Assembly (NCBI GenBank): GCA_947579605.1 | Contig: OX388305.1 | Location: 38,143,542 to 38,207,541 of the forward strand | DNA from: Athripsodes cinereus | Lineage: Eukaryota; Arthropoda; Insecta; Trichoptera; Leptoceridae | Direction: 5' to 3' | DNA: 64,000 bases | Part shown: positions 11,196 through 24,700 of the stretch, in pieces | Position numbering within the stretch: the stretch's first letter is position 1 | Layout of the letters: each line of letters begins with the position of its first letter | Program-made: the position numbers and the translations under genes | Notes under the pieces: generated by a model | Told to the model about the DNA's origin: nothing | What the model saw: the letters and a program-made list of their open reading frames with translations, nothing else | The model's database searches: none

Positions 11196-12990
11196 TGGGG
11201 CCGTAGACAAACCGTACTTAGCGATCGTCTACTGGCGAACTTTTCGACAATCTACCTACATGTACCGTATAATTGTGTCGCTGAGTTACTAAATCCGCTA
11301 TAACACATTTTAACAAAAATTGAGTTATATATGTCATTGGATTCGTAATCAAATATTCTATAACTTTAGAAAATTGTTTACTTGAAAACATTCACCCTTT
11401 TTTCAGAAAAAGTAAAATAAAACGAGGTTGAGAAACGAATCCCACTATATCACTTAATGTCCCTTTCAATATTATCCCCTATAACTCAACCAACCAATAA
11501 GAGTCCAGTATTTTCAAAAAATCAATATGGCCGCCAGTACAAAATTGTTCTTATCTGGTGAGTTTGGCGTTCTGGGTTCTCTTAAATAATTGCAATTTAA
11601 ACTGATTCATAATGAGTAATCAAGATTTTAATGTTGAAAAATGTAAAGAAAATAGAGAAAAGAAAAAGATAAGTCATATGGAAAGTTGAAAAGTTCACTT
11701 ACAACGCCAAAAACGGTAAGTAAATATTGACATATTTTGAGTGAATTTTGCGCGTTTTGCTGTCTTTATACAGTGGCGCGCAGTTCTGATGTGACATAGG
11801 TGAACACTTTTTTTTATCATGCTATTTATGAAATAAAAATGAATATTATTATGATGTAATAATTCAGGTATATTATCATCTATTGAAAATAAATCTTTAT
11901 ACAAAATTATATGCATAATTAATAAAATGTCTCCGAAACATTTTTGTGCCTCAGCCAAAGTCATCAATTTTTTTATGTACAATATTCATTATCATTTCTT
12001 TCGCGTAATGCGAATTCTTACTTGATGTTTAAAATCACTTTTTTTGTAAGTTGTATAAATAAAACTAAAATTGCATGCCTTTCAGTACATAATAAAACGT
12101 ATTTATTTGCTGACAAAAATAAAATAGAACCGGCAAAAATAAAATCTAATTCGAATATAAAACTTTTTCTAAGGGAAAAAATACTCGACAACGGGTGGGG
12201 CCACTTAACATTTGAATTAGATTTTGTTTTTGACGGTTTTATTTTATTTTTGCCGCCAAAAATAAAATTTACTTCGAATATAAATTTCCTAAAGCTCCGT
12301 ACAAATTACTCAACAACGGGTGGGGCCGCTTAAGTTTCATAGTTGCAATTTTTTTCCTATAAAAAAAGTTTTTCAAAAATTTGGTGACCAAAAAATAATT
12401 CTACATACGGCAACAATTTCCTCAAGTTTCGAAGATATTACTTTTCCTATGGAAAAAAGCAAGTAATAAAACATATTTTGTTAATTCATATAAATTTACG
12501 TTTTTATTGAAATATAAATATTCATGCTATATTTATGTATATAAATAAATAATTGTTAAAATAAAATATCAGCATTTTAATTTCTTGACTCCACTGGAAT
12601 TAATTATCATGTTGCACTTGAATGTAGCTCTAACAAAATCCACTATAGGTATCATCCTGTGTCTCTTACGAAACCCGCTTTAACATCATGTGCCTATCAA
12701 AAGCCGACACGTGTAATTTTATTTATACAAAATGAACCGTCTTTTTTTTATTTAATCACAAAATTTATTTTAAAAATAAATTGTTACACCAATCTTACAA
12801 TAAATAAAGTTATTATATTTCAAAAAAGTTTGCTTAATACTTAAATAATAGTTTTTATCGATTTTCTCTGTATTACAAAAATGTGTTATAGCGGATTTCG
12901 TAACTCAGCGACACAATTATGCGTTATTGTTGCAATTATTGTCGAAAATTCGTTTGTAGTAGATCGCCAAGTGCATGTTTGTCTAGGGGG
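11196..12990. mobile_element. DNA element with ~120-bp terminal inverted repeats
   Basis: The left arm (11196-11315) and right arm (about 12860-12990) are inverted copies: gtagacaaac near the outer edge, then agcgatc or ggcgatc, then cataattgtgtcgctgagtt-like sequence and aaatccgctataacac. Between them there is no transposase. The middle (12110-12345) holds internally repeated pieces, including two copies of caacgggtggggcc. A second, truncated piece of the same family sits at 17655-17830 in a Dicer intron. Superfamily unknown; no target duplication was recognised. Confidence 0.65.
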
Positions 12991-13989
12991 TCTGCTATTA
13001 CAGGATACTCGAAAACTTACAGAAAGGAGTGATAGACCTTTTTACTGTGGACTCCACACTATAGAATACTAAATAAATTATCAGGTGTCAAGTTAATATC
13101 ACATAAGATCTTTTGTAATACAAAAAAATCATGATATTTCTCTGTGACCAATAAAAGAAATTATGTTTTATAAAACTGCATATGGCGTTCCACTATTTAT
13201 ACACCAATAAAGTGAATGTTAATACCTTTTTTCCCTGGCAACCTCCAATCACTCCCAGACATACCATCAGGGAACACCAGGCAGCTAAGTTTGCTAGCAT
13301 CGTAGCTACTGTGCCTATAGTTTGCATTGTAATTTACAGTAGTTCTGTTATATATAGTATATCTATAGTTTTACATAATCACTTGTTATTTTGTGGTTAG
13401 GTTTCGTAATATTGTTAATTGTTTGGTTTAATATCCCAATTTAATGATACACTTAATGTCCAATGTGATGTTGAATGATGTGTGTTATCTAGGGAAACAC
13501 AAATTTCAAAATATTATTTTTTCAGTTGTTGAGTTATTTCTTTAAATTTTTTGAAAATTTTCCACAAGTTGCGGTTAATAAACAATTGATGAATAGTTGG
13601 TCCAAACAAGTGATGAATAGTGAAATGGAGTAAAACCTTCACCTCATACTATCTCCTGCGTAAAATCAAATGATCTTTCATTCATGAGGTGCATGTTGTA
13701 CATGCATTTCGGATGAAAATTAGATCATACAGTCCTTCATTATATATTATTATATTGTAGAAGGTGGAGTGGAAGCTTTCAAAAGAGGGCTAGTAAATTA
13801 AAAGAGTTACAAATGGAATTACAAAATATTTGTTTTATTTTAATTTGTGAATTCTTTTAAGATTCACCAACGGACTTTGTTCTAGGTCAATTAACTTGAT
13901 CACCTTAAAGAATATTTTGCGACTAAGAGATTTTGCTAGAAAGCTGTCTCTTTCAAACACATAGGTAATTATGTTTTATATATGTATAT
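12991..13989. other. No gene seen
   Basis: AT-rich sequence between two mobile elements. No open frame here resembles a Dicer helicase or PAZ exon. Confidence 0.45.
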
Positions 13990-14166
13990 ATTTTTTTTTA
14001 AAAAAGTTATATCTGGGTTTTTGTTATAAACTCAAATACAACCTTATACACCTTTCACGGTAAGCTACTAAAAGCTTGTGTCGTGAAAGGGGAGTTTACC
14101 GGCACCTGGTATTGAACCACGGACCCCTTGTTCATGAGGCCGAAACTATCTCCAGGCTACCGACGA
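13990..14166 (-). mobile_element. tRNA-derived SINE
   Basis: Read on the minus strand it starts gtcggtagcctggagatag, carries a B-box-like ggttcaataccagg and ends in a T/A-rich tail. A second copy, on the + strand at 41856-42028, shares the whole body including ctcccctttcacga and gtagcttac. The tRNA-like promoter and the two co-linear copies support a SINE. Confidence 0.75.
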
Positions 14167-14935
14167 ACTATTTACTATAATTAGATGATTTTACTATGTA
14201 GGTACTGGAACACTTCTCTTAAAGTTTATTATTTCACGTGATACATTTTATTTTTTATTTTGAATGTAGACGTTTCTACAAAGGAGTAAAACATGTTTTT
14301 TGCTTGAATTTCGCCAATTTTATTATGCATAATGTCATTGCCAAGAACATACTTGTCTGGCATCTGTGTCCTCTCTGCTTATGCTTACAGGGATGCAGAG
14401 CAAAAATATTTAAAACAACTAAATAAATGCAGTGAATTAAACAGTTGAGATTTCTTTTTCGGGAATAATAATTATAATAGAAATCTTTCATCATCATTTT
14501 CGTCGGTCCTTCAATCCTGAGGATCGTGACCATCATGCCTCGTTCTATAGACCATCTGTCTCCACCTTGAGCGATCCTCCGCCATGTTCAAGACTCCGTG
14601 TGGCCTCCTTAATTTAGGCGAGAAAAATCTTTATTGCACATTTGAAAATAAACATGGCAGAATTTTTACTTGACAAATAAATTTGTGCAATGGGTGAGTT
14701 TATCGCAGAAGTGCGATATCTTACAACTAACTGAACAGGAATAAATTTTTTACAATATTATTGTAATATAAAGTGATGATTATATTATTGAATGGCACTG
14801 TATAGGTTAATGTTTAAATGTGTCTCATATTAATTTGATCTTTTTATAAACTCTCTTATCTAGCTGTATAATCTGTATTCACCTCAAAGTACTGGAATCA
14901 CTGCCACATAGTGTTTTATATTAATTACATTATAA

Positions 14936-14979
<44 letters not shown>

Positions 14980-15159
14980 CACAAAACGGCGCTTTACAAA
15001 TCATCCAAATAATAATAATAATAATAATAATCATTTGAGAGAAATACTCATTTAATTATAGGCAATGAACCTGTTTGAAATATTATAAGCTTACTCAGTA
15101 GAATATTCATCCCAAAAAATCCTTTTTCAAAGATTTTTCTTTTTATATATCTATCTGTC
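14167..15159. other. Intergenic sequence with poly-T and AAT repeats
   Basis: A run of about 40 T lies at 14938-14979. It is followed by acggcgctttacaaatcatc and an aat microsatellite. The same unit in reverse orientation occurs at 56055-56105, so it is a dispersed repeat end. At about 14500-14610 a GC-richer block (tcctgaggatcgtgacc) may be a decayed LINE fragment. No coding region is supported. Confidence 0.45.
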
Positions 15160-15520
15160 TATACCCTCACTCCGTGTCCCAGGAGGGGTAAGCAGAGAGA
15201 ACGGAACGCCATATAGATCTATTCTTACAAACTTCTTTCACTTCCTCCACATTCATCCAGTTTCTCATACATGTTCGTCGATTTCTCTTACTCAACATCC
15301 GTTCGTTCTTTAGGATTTGATCCACGTGCTCAAGCCACGTGGTTCTTGGACGTCCGCGCTTCCTCACACCTCCTCTTTCAGACAAATACATCCTCTTTGT
15401 CATTCTTTCATCTTGCATTCGCTCAACATGTCCAAACCATCGCAACTTATTTACACGCATTCTATCCACAACACTCTTCTCGCATCCGCTAATTCTCCTG
15501 ATATCCTTATTCTTCACTTT
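15160..15520 (-). mobile_element. RTE-like LINE, C-terminal ORF fragment
   Basis: An open minus-strand frame of 116 codons (15517-15167) reads KNKDIRRISGCEKSVVDRM, NKLRWFGHVERM, RKRGRPRTTWLEHV and a basic C-terminus ending SAYPSWDTE. The RWFGHVERM and GRPRxTW blocks are standard for the C-terminal end of RTE-type LINE polyproteins. Its 5' side is cut off by the inverted repeat starting near 15530. Related 3' ends lie at 6216, 19255, 30448 and 50570. Confidence 0.8.
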
Positions 15521-15529
15521 TTATATATT

Positions 15530-15735
15530 ATATTATAAAATTATAAAAATAATTTCAACATAAACACAGTTTACTTTCACTATATTTATTTTTTAGGCCT
15601 TTCGGGTTTAGGAAGAACTCTTCTTAAGTATAAGACACTGAAGATGGACTTAATCCGAAAGGCCTCTGCTGAAAATTAATATAGTGAATGTAAACAGTGT
15701 TTGTGTGGAAATTATTTTTATAATTTTATAATATA
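15530..15735. mobile_element. Penelope-like inverted LTR pair
   Basis: The two halves are inverted copies: ataaaattataaaaataatt with acactgtttactttcac on the left, mirrored at 15680-15735. The central part carries tccgaaaggcct on the right and its mirror aggcctttcgg on the left. Penelope-like elements commonly leave such head-to-head LTRs with no coding part. It abuts the LINE fragment at 15160-15520. Confidence 0.55.
15638..15660 (+). ncRNA. Hammerhead-ribozyme-like core
   Basis: The order is CTGAAGA, a short stem GGA/TCC with loop, then GAAA and ggcc. This is the hammerhead core CUGANGA - stem II - GAAA, in the place where Penelope-like LTRs are known to carry hammerheads. Stem II is short and activity is untested. 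Confidence 0.45.
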
Positions 15736-16606
15736 ATAGAGGTGACGCATTTGGCGCAGGGACGCTCTGAATGGAGAAGGCTGGTTCCTGCCCTGTGCTC
15801 CCGAGAGGAGCGTTGAGGGCGATGATGATGATATAAAAATGAACTTTCACAAAGTTGACACTGACTAAATAGAATCTATATTTTTCTTTTTTGTAAATTT
15901 AACATATGAATCTTTTATATGAGGCTTAGAAAAGACAGCTTCACCTTTTTTGGTAGTTTCCAAACAGAACTCGAACCTGTGACCCATTCATTTTCCATAC
16001 TAGGGATACCAGAACAATACCTACATACCTCAAAATACTCACAAAAATATTAATATGAAAAATAGAGATTCTATTTTGTCAGTGTCAACGTATAAATAAA
16101 TCACATTTAAGATTTTAACTGTAACAGGATAGGTGATTAACTTCATCATTAAATTGACTCTATTAAATTTGTGGCACTTCTAAAAAGTTGTAAGAAAATT
16201 GAATGAAATCATTATTCAGTAATTTATTTATTTATTTTTGTTCTTCTTGCCGCATCATCATTCACATTACAAAATCAACAAATCAGTTTACATAAGAAAA
16301 AATGTGATGATGTGCAGTGGAGAGATGATCACTATATAAAGTAATTTCTTTCATCTAACCACAATATGTATGTATTATGTAAAATATTCATGTGTTTTTT
16401 TATTGTTTAATATGTTATTAATGGCTTTGAGCCCTATGCTGCAGAAATAAATAAATAAATAAATATTGACTTATATGTGAGGCATCATTTCATCATCAGG
16501 CAAATGTTAAGTTATTCATTTTGTCAAATTATTTATTTACATTTATAATTCACTTTAAACCTGGGTTCATAATAAATGCTAACTGTGACATTTGAATTAA
16601 TTTCAG
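15736..16606. other. Dicer intron sequence with LINE tails
   Basis: This is probably intron upstream of the first visible Dicer exon. It holds two LINE 3' tails (about 16215-16240, T-rich, minus; and about 16415-16468, gctttgagccctatgctgca with a taaa repeat, plus). No coding exon was found. Confidence 0.5.
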
Positions 16607-19600
16607 ATTTGTCATCTGAACAAAATTCAAACGAGAAAGAATCAGACAATTTGACGTCTTCTGAGAAAGCAAACTCTATTGCTTCTGTTGAAAATGAGGG
16701 TGGGGCCCTTGAAGATGATGCGAAAGCAACAGAAGGGGCTGAGGAGGGGGGCAAGGAGTCTGAAGATGCAACAACAGAAGAAGGAGACAGAGAGAAGACG
16801 GCCAACGAGATCATCATGGAGAAGGAGAAACTTAATGTAACACAATATACATATAATATGTGCTATTATTTATTTTATTATATTAAGGGGCAAATTGTGC
16901 ACTGCGATCTATAAGATTCTGTCAAAGAAAACACTTCAGTCTCAAGCGTTTTGCCTTGGAGACTTTATCTGCTATTTTCTTAGATAATGCTGAATAGTTT
17001 TTGCAGAACTTTTCCCTTTAAAACAATGGTTATACAAACCTTTTGATTGCCAATTTTCTGTAGCATTTATCTCTTTTATGCATCAGTTAATGTCATGAAA
17101 GAGATTTGAAATGTCCTGTAAAAGGCACTGTTTTATTAGCACTAAGAGGATAATCTGCTTGTTCATTACATTCAGTTAGTATGTTGGTTACCCTTGTTGT
17201 GGGATATGCTGTGATGGTATTATTTGGTTACTCAGTTAAACTATAATTGTGATGATATCTTTGTTTTGTGTTTTCAGGAGAGTGGCGAGATGTTTGAGGT
17301 TGGTACATGGAGCAATGAAATGGCCAGCAGCAGTGCTGGGGCTCTGTCTTCAGATATGGACGATGTCTTCTCAAAGCTACCGGGAAATCTGACAATGTGC
17401 CACAATATAAGTAAAAATACATTATATACCTACTCATTTCACAAGTGTCACTATTTCTCTTTGTCTTTACTATCACAGGATCTCTCACACGTGGGGTAGC
17501 CAGTGAACTAACTGTATGTAATAAACATATCATCTTTAACATATAGTCTATATCTTCAACAATTTGATGTTTTTATTGTATCTTATATGTTGATTGTGTT
17601 TGTTTCAAGTGTGTTTATTTTTGTGTTAGTATTTTGAAAGGCGTATATGTGTCTGCATTTTGAAATCCGCTATAACATTTTTGTGATTCGGAGAAAATTG
17701 AAAAAAACTATTACACAAGTATTAAACGTACTTTACTGAAGTCTAACCAGTTTCTTAATTACAATATTGTTACAACAGTTCAATTTTAAAATAAATTTTG
17801 CTTATGAATAAAAATAAAAATTAATGGATTAAGAATGAATGCAAAAAAGACAAAAATCATGGTGTTTGAAAGAGGAAGTGAGAGGACAGTATGCCAGGCG
17901 ATAATTGACAAGGAAGTGTTAGAGCAAGTTGACGAATGTGTGTACTTAGGTAGTTTGTTCACGAGAGATGGGAAGTGTGAAAGCGATATTGAAAAACTTC
18001 ACGGCAATTCCAAGCAAAATTCACTGTGTTTTTATTTATGCTGTTAATGTATATTTCATGTACCCTGTAGTAGGTATTTGTTATTCTGAGTCATAATGAT
18101 TGTGTACCTAATACTCGAAAATTACATAACTTACATTGATTTAAATCACAAAGTAACAAATAATGAGTGTAAAAATTTACTGACGTAATAAATTTGTTTT
18201 CCTGTTTTATATCTGCTATTAATTATTTTTTTATATTTTGCTGCTATTTATTAGATTTTATACAAATTCATTTTGTTTATTACTATTAGACAAATTAATA
18301 CATTGTTTCCTTTAAATTAAGTTATGTTCACCTGTTTGCTCCTGAGATAAGATATTTTGCCTTCATGTATGTTGGGATAGCTGCAGTAAAGATACACTGT
18401 GATGGCGTACTTTTTATTTATTTATTTATTCACCAATGACACACTTCAGATAATACATATAAGTTGAAACAATATACAAGAGACAAAATATAAACAATGT
18501 ATTACCCTATTTAAAAGTGCGTACAATTTTCACTAATCACAATATTTTAAGCCCATAAGGTTGATCTATAAATTAATTTCATTTAACCTGTAAAGGAGTT
18601 CCAACGCACCGGTGCGTGCGTACTCCAGATCCCATAATATTTCTTGCACGTACCGGGGCGTTGGTACTCCTTTACAGGTTAAGAAGTGTTATGTGGATTC
18701 TGGCCAAACACATTTCTATTCAGATTAAGGCTATGACCACACAAGTGCTCATTCTGATTGTGGGTGTAGACTTGGGGCAATGATTTTGTACACATTTATT
18801 TATTTATTTATTTATTAACATAATATACGGCTAAATAGCCTTTAAAGTACAATAACTTACAAAAACAAACTTGAAACAAACACAATTAACACATAAGTGA
18901 CAATGAATACAAAAACATGACAGTAGTAACTACAGGGGATTCTCAACGGAAAGCATGTACCCTCGCATAAACCTGCTCACAGCACATCTCCTCACAGTGT
19001 ACTCCGAATCGTTGAAAATATCGATCTCACTGTAATTATTCCCTATTACATGGAGTCGATTCATCGATGAGTAATAGATATAATTGTTGTTGTTGTTGGT
19101 TGTTGCTTTTAGGCCAAATACATAATATTTTGAAAGGCATGCAGACTGCTAAGTGTATTTTCTATGTATTTTGAGTTTTACGTGCAATATCCTAAAACGT
19201 AGTCTTAAATATGAATGAAAGATTTTTACAGTTCAATAAATAAATATACTATACTATACCTTACGTGTCCCAGGTGGGGTAGGCAGATTCGAGAAAAGAG
19301 CGCCATATAGATATATATCTACACACTTCCTTCGCTTCCTCTACATACATCCAGTTTCTCATACATGCACGCCTATTTTTCNNNNNNNNNNNNNNNNNNN
19401 NNNNNNNNNNNNNNNNNNNNNNNNNNNNNNNNNNNNNNNNNNNNNNNNNNNNNNNNNNNNNNNNNNNNNNNNNNNNNNNNNNNNNNNNNNNNNNNNNNNN
19501 NNNNNNNNNNNNNNNNNNNNNNNNNNNNNNNNNNNNNNNNNNNNNNNNNNNNNNNNNNNNNNNNNNNNNNNNNNNNNNNNNGAAAAGACTGGCTGAGAAT

Positions 19601-21786
19601 AGAGACGAATGGAGAAGAAAAACCAAACTCGTTGCAGACCAATCCAATGGATTGTAACTTATTATATATGTTATATATAAATATTAGTTATTAAAGTAAA
19701 AATTTGTATTCAGCGTTAGTTATGAACTATAAAGAACTATAAACTCGATAACCATCTATAATCTATTATAGGACAAAATAATATTAGTCGGTGATGCCGC
19801 AATACAAAATGCTTTTCACATTCCGATTTACATTCTGGCAACAATTTAATAATTGTCACGCGTGAAATGTCAGATTTGCCGCTATGTTTTGACATTCGCA
19901 TTTGCGTCGTTGGTGGTATAATTTTTCAATTTATAGATGCCAGGAGTTGCGAGGGCCTTAAAAATATAATTTTTTTACTTTTAATTGAAAAACACCTTTA
20001 AACTTCCAAAATATAGCAATTTTCTGTGAATAATAAAATTCTGCCAAATCCAACTAATTTTAATTGTCGGTTGTCAACTAAAATTTCATTCTGATTACAA
20101 AATTCATAGAGCGACGAAATTTATAGTTGTACTAAGGTGTCAAAATGAACTCGCTAACTAAATTAGTTTTGGTAGGGAAAACTGTGAATATGAGTTAGAA
20201 CTAACTATCATGACTTAACTATCTCCTCACACTTAGTTAGTGAAATTTAATTATTTTATGATTCAGAATTGGCCATAGTGATGATATTTTATTTTTATTA
20301 CACTACACAGTTAATTTTTCACGTTGATTTATTTGAAATTTCGAGTACTTTCGTCTCTCTTGAAAAGTTCTTTAGTTCTCTTGAAAATGTCAATTTAAAA
20401 TGTCATCTTGAAAATGTAAATTTGAAATATATCTACATTCTCCTCACACAAAACTGTATCATATATTACTACATGAAAACTATATCGTAAGGATTCTGTG
20501 CCTTTGATGTGGAAATAAGTAAATATTTAATTCACTGTTTGTTTTTCTAGGCGGTATTCGCATAGAATTCAAATCTGGAAATGAAGCCGAGGCAATAGAC
20601 ATACCCCCATCCATCGAGGAGATGGATCCTGAGGATCAGGATGACTTGGAGACAAGGAGGCTTGAAGAAGAGGCTTCTACGGAAACCTTCAATCAATTCT
20701 TCTATGCTCAGGATACTGGAGAAAATGATCCAGACATGAAAATGGTACGTTGCTTATTAAGTTCAACCCTATCCTGGGGTAGCCAGTAGACATATGAGTA
20801 CTAAGAGTTAATATTGTTTTTTTTTGTTATAGTACATTGAAAATTATCAGAAGGCTATTTCAAGAGACGAAGAAGATATCAGCAAGAATGGTACACTAAT
20901 AAAATATACAGAGCCCCTCACAAACATCAAACTGAACGATTATTCTGAAAACATTCCCTTCCACACTCCCAAACACAACAGCTATAGACACATCAACAAA
21001 CGTATTGATTATCTCGTACACAATCTCAGAAACACCGCCACAAAGTATGCAGAAAGTGAAAGGAGTGAACGTCAACATAAAACAGTTGAACATCATCATG
21101 AAACAAATGAACATCAATGTGGAACAAACAAACTTCAAGTTAAAACAAATGCAAGTCAAGGAAAAACAATTGAGTTACAGAATGGAATAAACAAAAACAT
21201 GTTGATAGTGACAAACGAACACAGATTGTGTTTTGACTCACAATGTGATGATACTAAATCTGTAGTCATACATAACTCCTTAAATGAATCAACATCGTTA
21301 GATCTTAGGACAACTGATAAAGATCATACCAATCCATTCCCGGATATTTACGATAAGGCGTTGAGTAAAAATGAAATTATGAGTTTGTACAAAGATATGT
21401 TTCCTTATGAAAAAATACCATCGGATGAAGATTTTGAGTCGGATGAAGGTGGACATTACCTTTTAAAGAATGGCGCTATTGATTTGGAACATTTAGAAGA
21501 CAACAAGAGGAGAATCTTGGACGAAATAAAAAAGTCTATGCCCAAGAAAGAATGGAGAAAGTATAATTTCTTTGCTATGAAGGATTTTCATAAAGATGAT
21601 ACATTTGAATCTGATTATGAAGACGTCATACAGAAGAGGATAGAAATGGAGAATGAATGTAATAAGGAATGTGATGTTGGTGCTATTGTTACAAATCAGG
21701 CTGTGGAGCCAGATAAATCTTTCAGCTTTGATTATCAACCTGATCTGAAGACTCATCCGGGACCTAGCCCTAGTGTTATATTACAG
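16607..21786 (+). CDS. Dcr-1: Dcr-1 exons 1-4 in window: linker before RNase IIIa
   Basis: These four exons (residues 1-504 of the visible part) encode the acidic segment between PAZ and RNase IIIa. The first is almost wholly E/S/D-rich. The second carries [10 protein letters not shown] and SKLPGNLT, the third [20 protein letters not shown] and [12 protein letters not shown], and the fourth [16 protein letters not shown] and ends [10 protein letters not shown], which leads straight into RNase IIIa. The fourth exon (954 bp) includes an H/T/N/K-rich low-complexity stretch (around 21060-21200). GTWSNEM and the GIRIEF block match insect Dcr-1; the rest is poorly conserved linker. Confidence 0.9.
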
Positions 21787-24700
21787 GTATGATCATTTTC
21801 AATATTTTACTATTCATTAATTTATTTTTTGTCCCGTGGAGTCCCTGGACGAAGAATATTTCTTCTTTTCTTTTCTGCAAGTTTTTAAGGGACCACTGAA
21901 TTGAAGATGTCAAATATCTTATTGATAATATTCATACTATCATATTGATTTTATTTATTTTTATTTTTATAATGTTTTATAAATACCAGTCTGTTACATG
22001 ATACTTAAAAACTTACAGAAAAGAGTGGATTATCTGTTTATTTATATTATATTATATTGGATATTTGAATGTAAATGTGTTTCAGGCCCTTACTATGTCC
22101 AACGCTAACGACGGCATAAACTTAGAGCGCCTAGAGACAGTGGGAGATTCTTTCCTCAAGTACGCTATCACAGTGTATCTTTACTGCAGCTATCCCAACA
22201 TACATGAAGGCAAACTATCTTATCTCAGGAGCAAACAGGTGAACATGCAAAACTCTGTTATGCCAATAACTAGATTTATTATGTCTCATAATTCTTTTAT
22301 TATTAGAGATTGGACTAGATTATGCCATCTGCAAAAGTTGAAATATGCATGCAAATATCAAATTTTAAATCATGCTTGTTTAGTATTACAAGTGCATATA
22401 AAACAACATTTTTGTAACTATATATTACTAAAAGAGTTTTTTACACAAAATTTGTTCAACCTTCTAAATTGGTGACCCCGATGTGATGAAAATGAATAAT
22501 GAAAAATATTCTAATGTTGTTTTCACATGCTGTGGTCTAAAAATATTTGTTTTAATTTTTTTAAATAAATGAAATGTTAGCGGGTAGGTGGTGTAACTAG
22601 CCGCTACAACCAGAATATGACTCATCTATTTATATGCTATTCCAGGTGTCCAATTTAAACTTGTACAGACTCGGTAAGCGTCGACATTTGGGAGGCAGGA
22701 TGGTAGCGTGTAAGTTTGAGCCACATGACAATTGGTTGCCACCGTGTCACAAAGTCCCGGCACATTTGGAAAGAGCGCTCATACACACTCATGTAAGAAT
22801 TATATTTTTTTACAAACAACACGCTATATTAATTACTGAAATGTGTATTCAATTAGGTAGTTGGTTGTGTTTTGTTTTTAACTTATTAAGAAATTAAAAT
22901 GAAGTAATGTAAATCCACTAGCGACTTTATTAATAAAGTGAGCTTACATTTGCCTGACAGTGAGAGCGGACACTTTCGAAAGCCAGCTCACAAATGAATA
23001 CTGTCACCATAGGAATTAGTATAAATTTTGTTTCAATTTAATTTCTTATTATAATGAACTTCCACCAAGTATTGTCGGTCGATAAATAAAACTTTATTTA
23101 CTTTTATAGATCCCTTCATCACTCTGGAACGTTGCCGACATGCCTTCCTTGGACAAAATGTCTCGGGAGGAGGTTGAGAAGTTGGTGTACGAACGTGTGA
23201 TGCAACAGCATTTAAAACCTAGTGATGGTGAAACTGATGCCAACCTACTTCCTGAGATGAAATTTCTTGTATCGAATGAGAACACACAATGTCCCATTCA
23301 TGGGGAAATAAGTCATCAGGTTGTCGATGATAACAGTGTTAACAAAGATGTCAAAGAGTGTGGCGACAGTGTTGTTTCAAATGCTGAAAGTACATCTGTG
23401 GATAGTCCTAAGAATAGTGAAATTAATGAGACAATTGCCAATGACCCCGATTCTGATGAAAAAGGCTCTGAAGACAAAGAAGGAATTAAAAAAATAGTGG
23501 TGCAGAATCAAGAACCCATTGAATCAAATAAAGATGATGGAACCGTTCTGTTGGTTAATCCGGAGGCCAAAACAATATCTTGTGATAATGAAGAGAAACT
23601 TCATACCAAATCTGTTTCATTTCTTGATAAAGATACTAGTCCATCTGGAGATATTTCTAATACAAAATGTACTTGCCCCACTGTTAATAAGGACGTAGGG
23701 ATTCCTTCAGATAGTAGCAATAAAGGTGACAGCTCTTTTGAAGAAGTGCCCTGCTTTGTGCCATATAATTTGATAACACAGCATAGTATACCAGGTAAAC
23801 TACATTTTATATATACATATTCTGTAGATCCATTGGGTTGATCTGAAACAATTGCGGATTTTCTTCTCTACTCTTTCCTATTTTCCGCTAGTCTCTTCAA
23901 TTTTACTTATGTGACATAGTTCATGGCCTTCCTCGCTTGATTCATATAGGTGTCTCTTGGTCAACCTCTACCATTCTTGCCTTTGATCATGCCCTCCGCG
24001 ATGGTGATGAGCAGGTCTAGTGTCCAATATTGTGGTCAATCCAATTTGATCGTTGTTGTCTGAAATTTTTATGGAGCTACCTACCCTGATCAAAACATCT
24101 TCGTTTATTGCTGTAAGGAAAATTTCTTGTTTTTAATTTTAAAATATTATGTTTATTTGCAGATAAATCAATTGCTGATTGTGTTGAAGCTTTGATAGGT
24201 GCATACTTAATAGAATGTGGTCCCAGGGGAGCCCTGCTATTCATGGCTTGGCTTGGGATTAGGGTCCTACCCAGGCAAGAAATAGTTTTGGACCCCAATC
24301 ATCCTTTCATAAAATTAATGGAAGAAGCTAGAATGCAGAAGAAAAAAGTCAGCGAAGATAAAAAACAAAACAAAAACATCAGAAAAGAAAGAAAAGGTGG
24401 TAGGAAAGACAGTTTGAAAAAAATAAATGAAAAAAAAGTTGATATTGAAGAAGCCGAAAATGATCTCAAAGAAAAAATGGTGATTGATGATATGAAAAGT
24501 GGCGAGTGTGAGAGTAATGAAGTTATTGTTGTAGAAACTGAAACTGTAAAAGATGCCAAAGATAGTTGTAAGAATAGTAAAGAGAGTGCAGAGGATTGTA
24601 AAATTAAGGATGATTTAGTGAGTACAGAGCTTGGTAAGAAGAAAAAGTCTAAAAAACGTAGAAAGAAACCTGATACCACTAAGCCTAGTCAATCGGAGGG

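Noticed and set aside
13990..14166. Functional tRNA gene
   Set aside because: Only a B-box-like word is good; the cloverleaf does not close and a second co-linear copy with a T/A-rich tail shows it is a SINE.
16576..16606. ATG at 16576 as start of a short protein
   Set aside because: The ATG lies in the intron; a clear ttttcag-type acceptor ends at 16606 and the downstream sequence is Dicer linker.
24299..24679. Minus-strand 126-codon open frame
   Set aside because: It is the antisense of the K/E-rich Dicer exon; the S/F/L-rich composition is just the complement.
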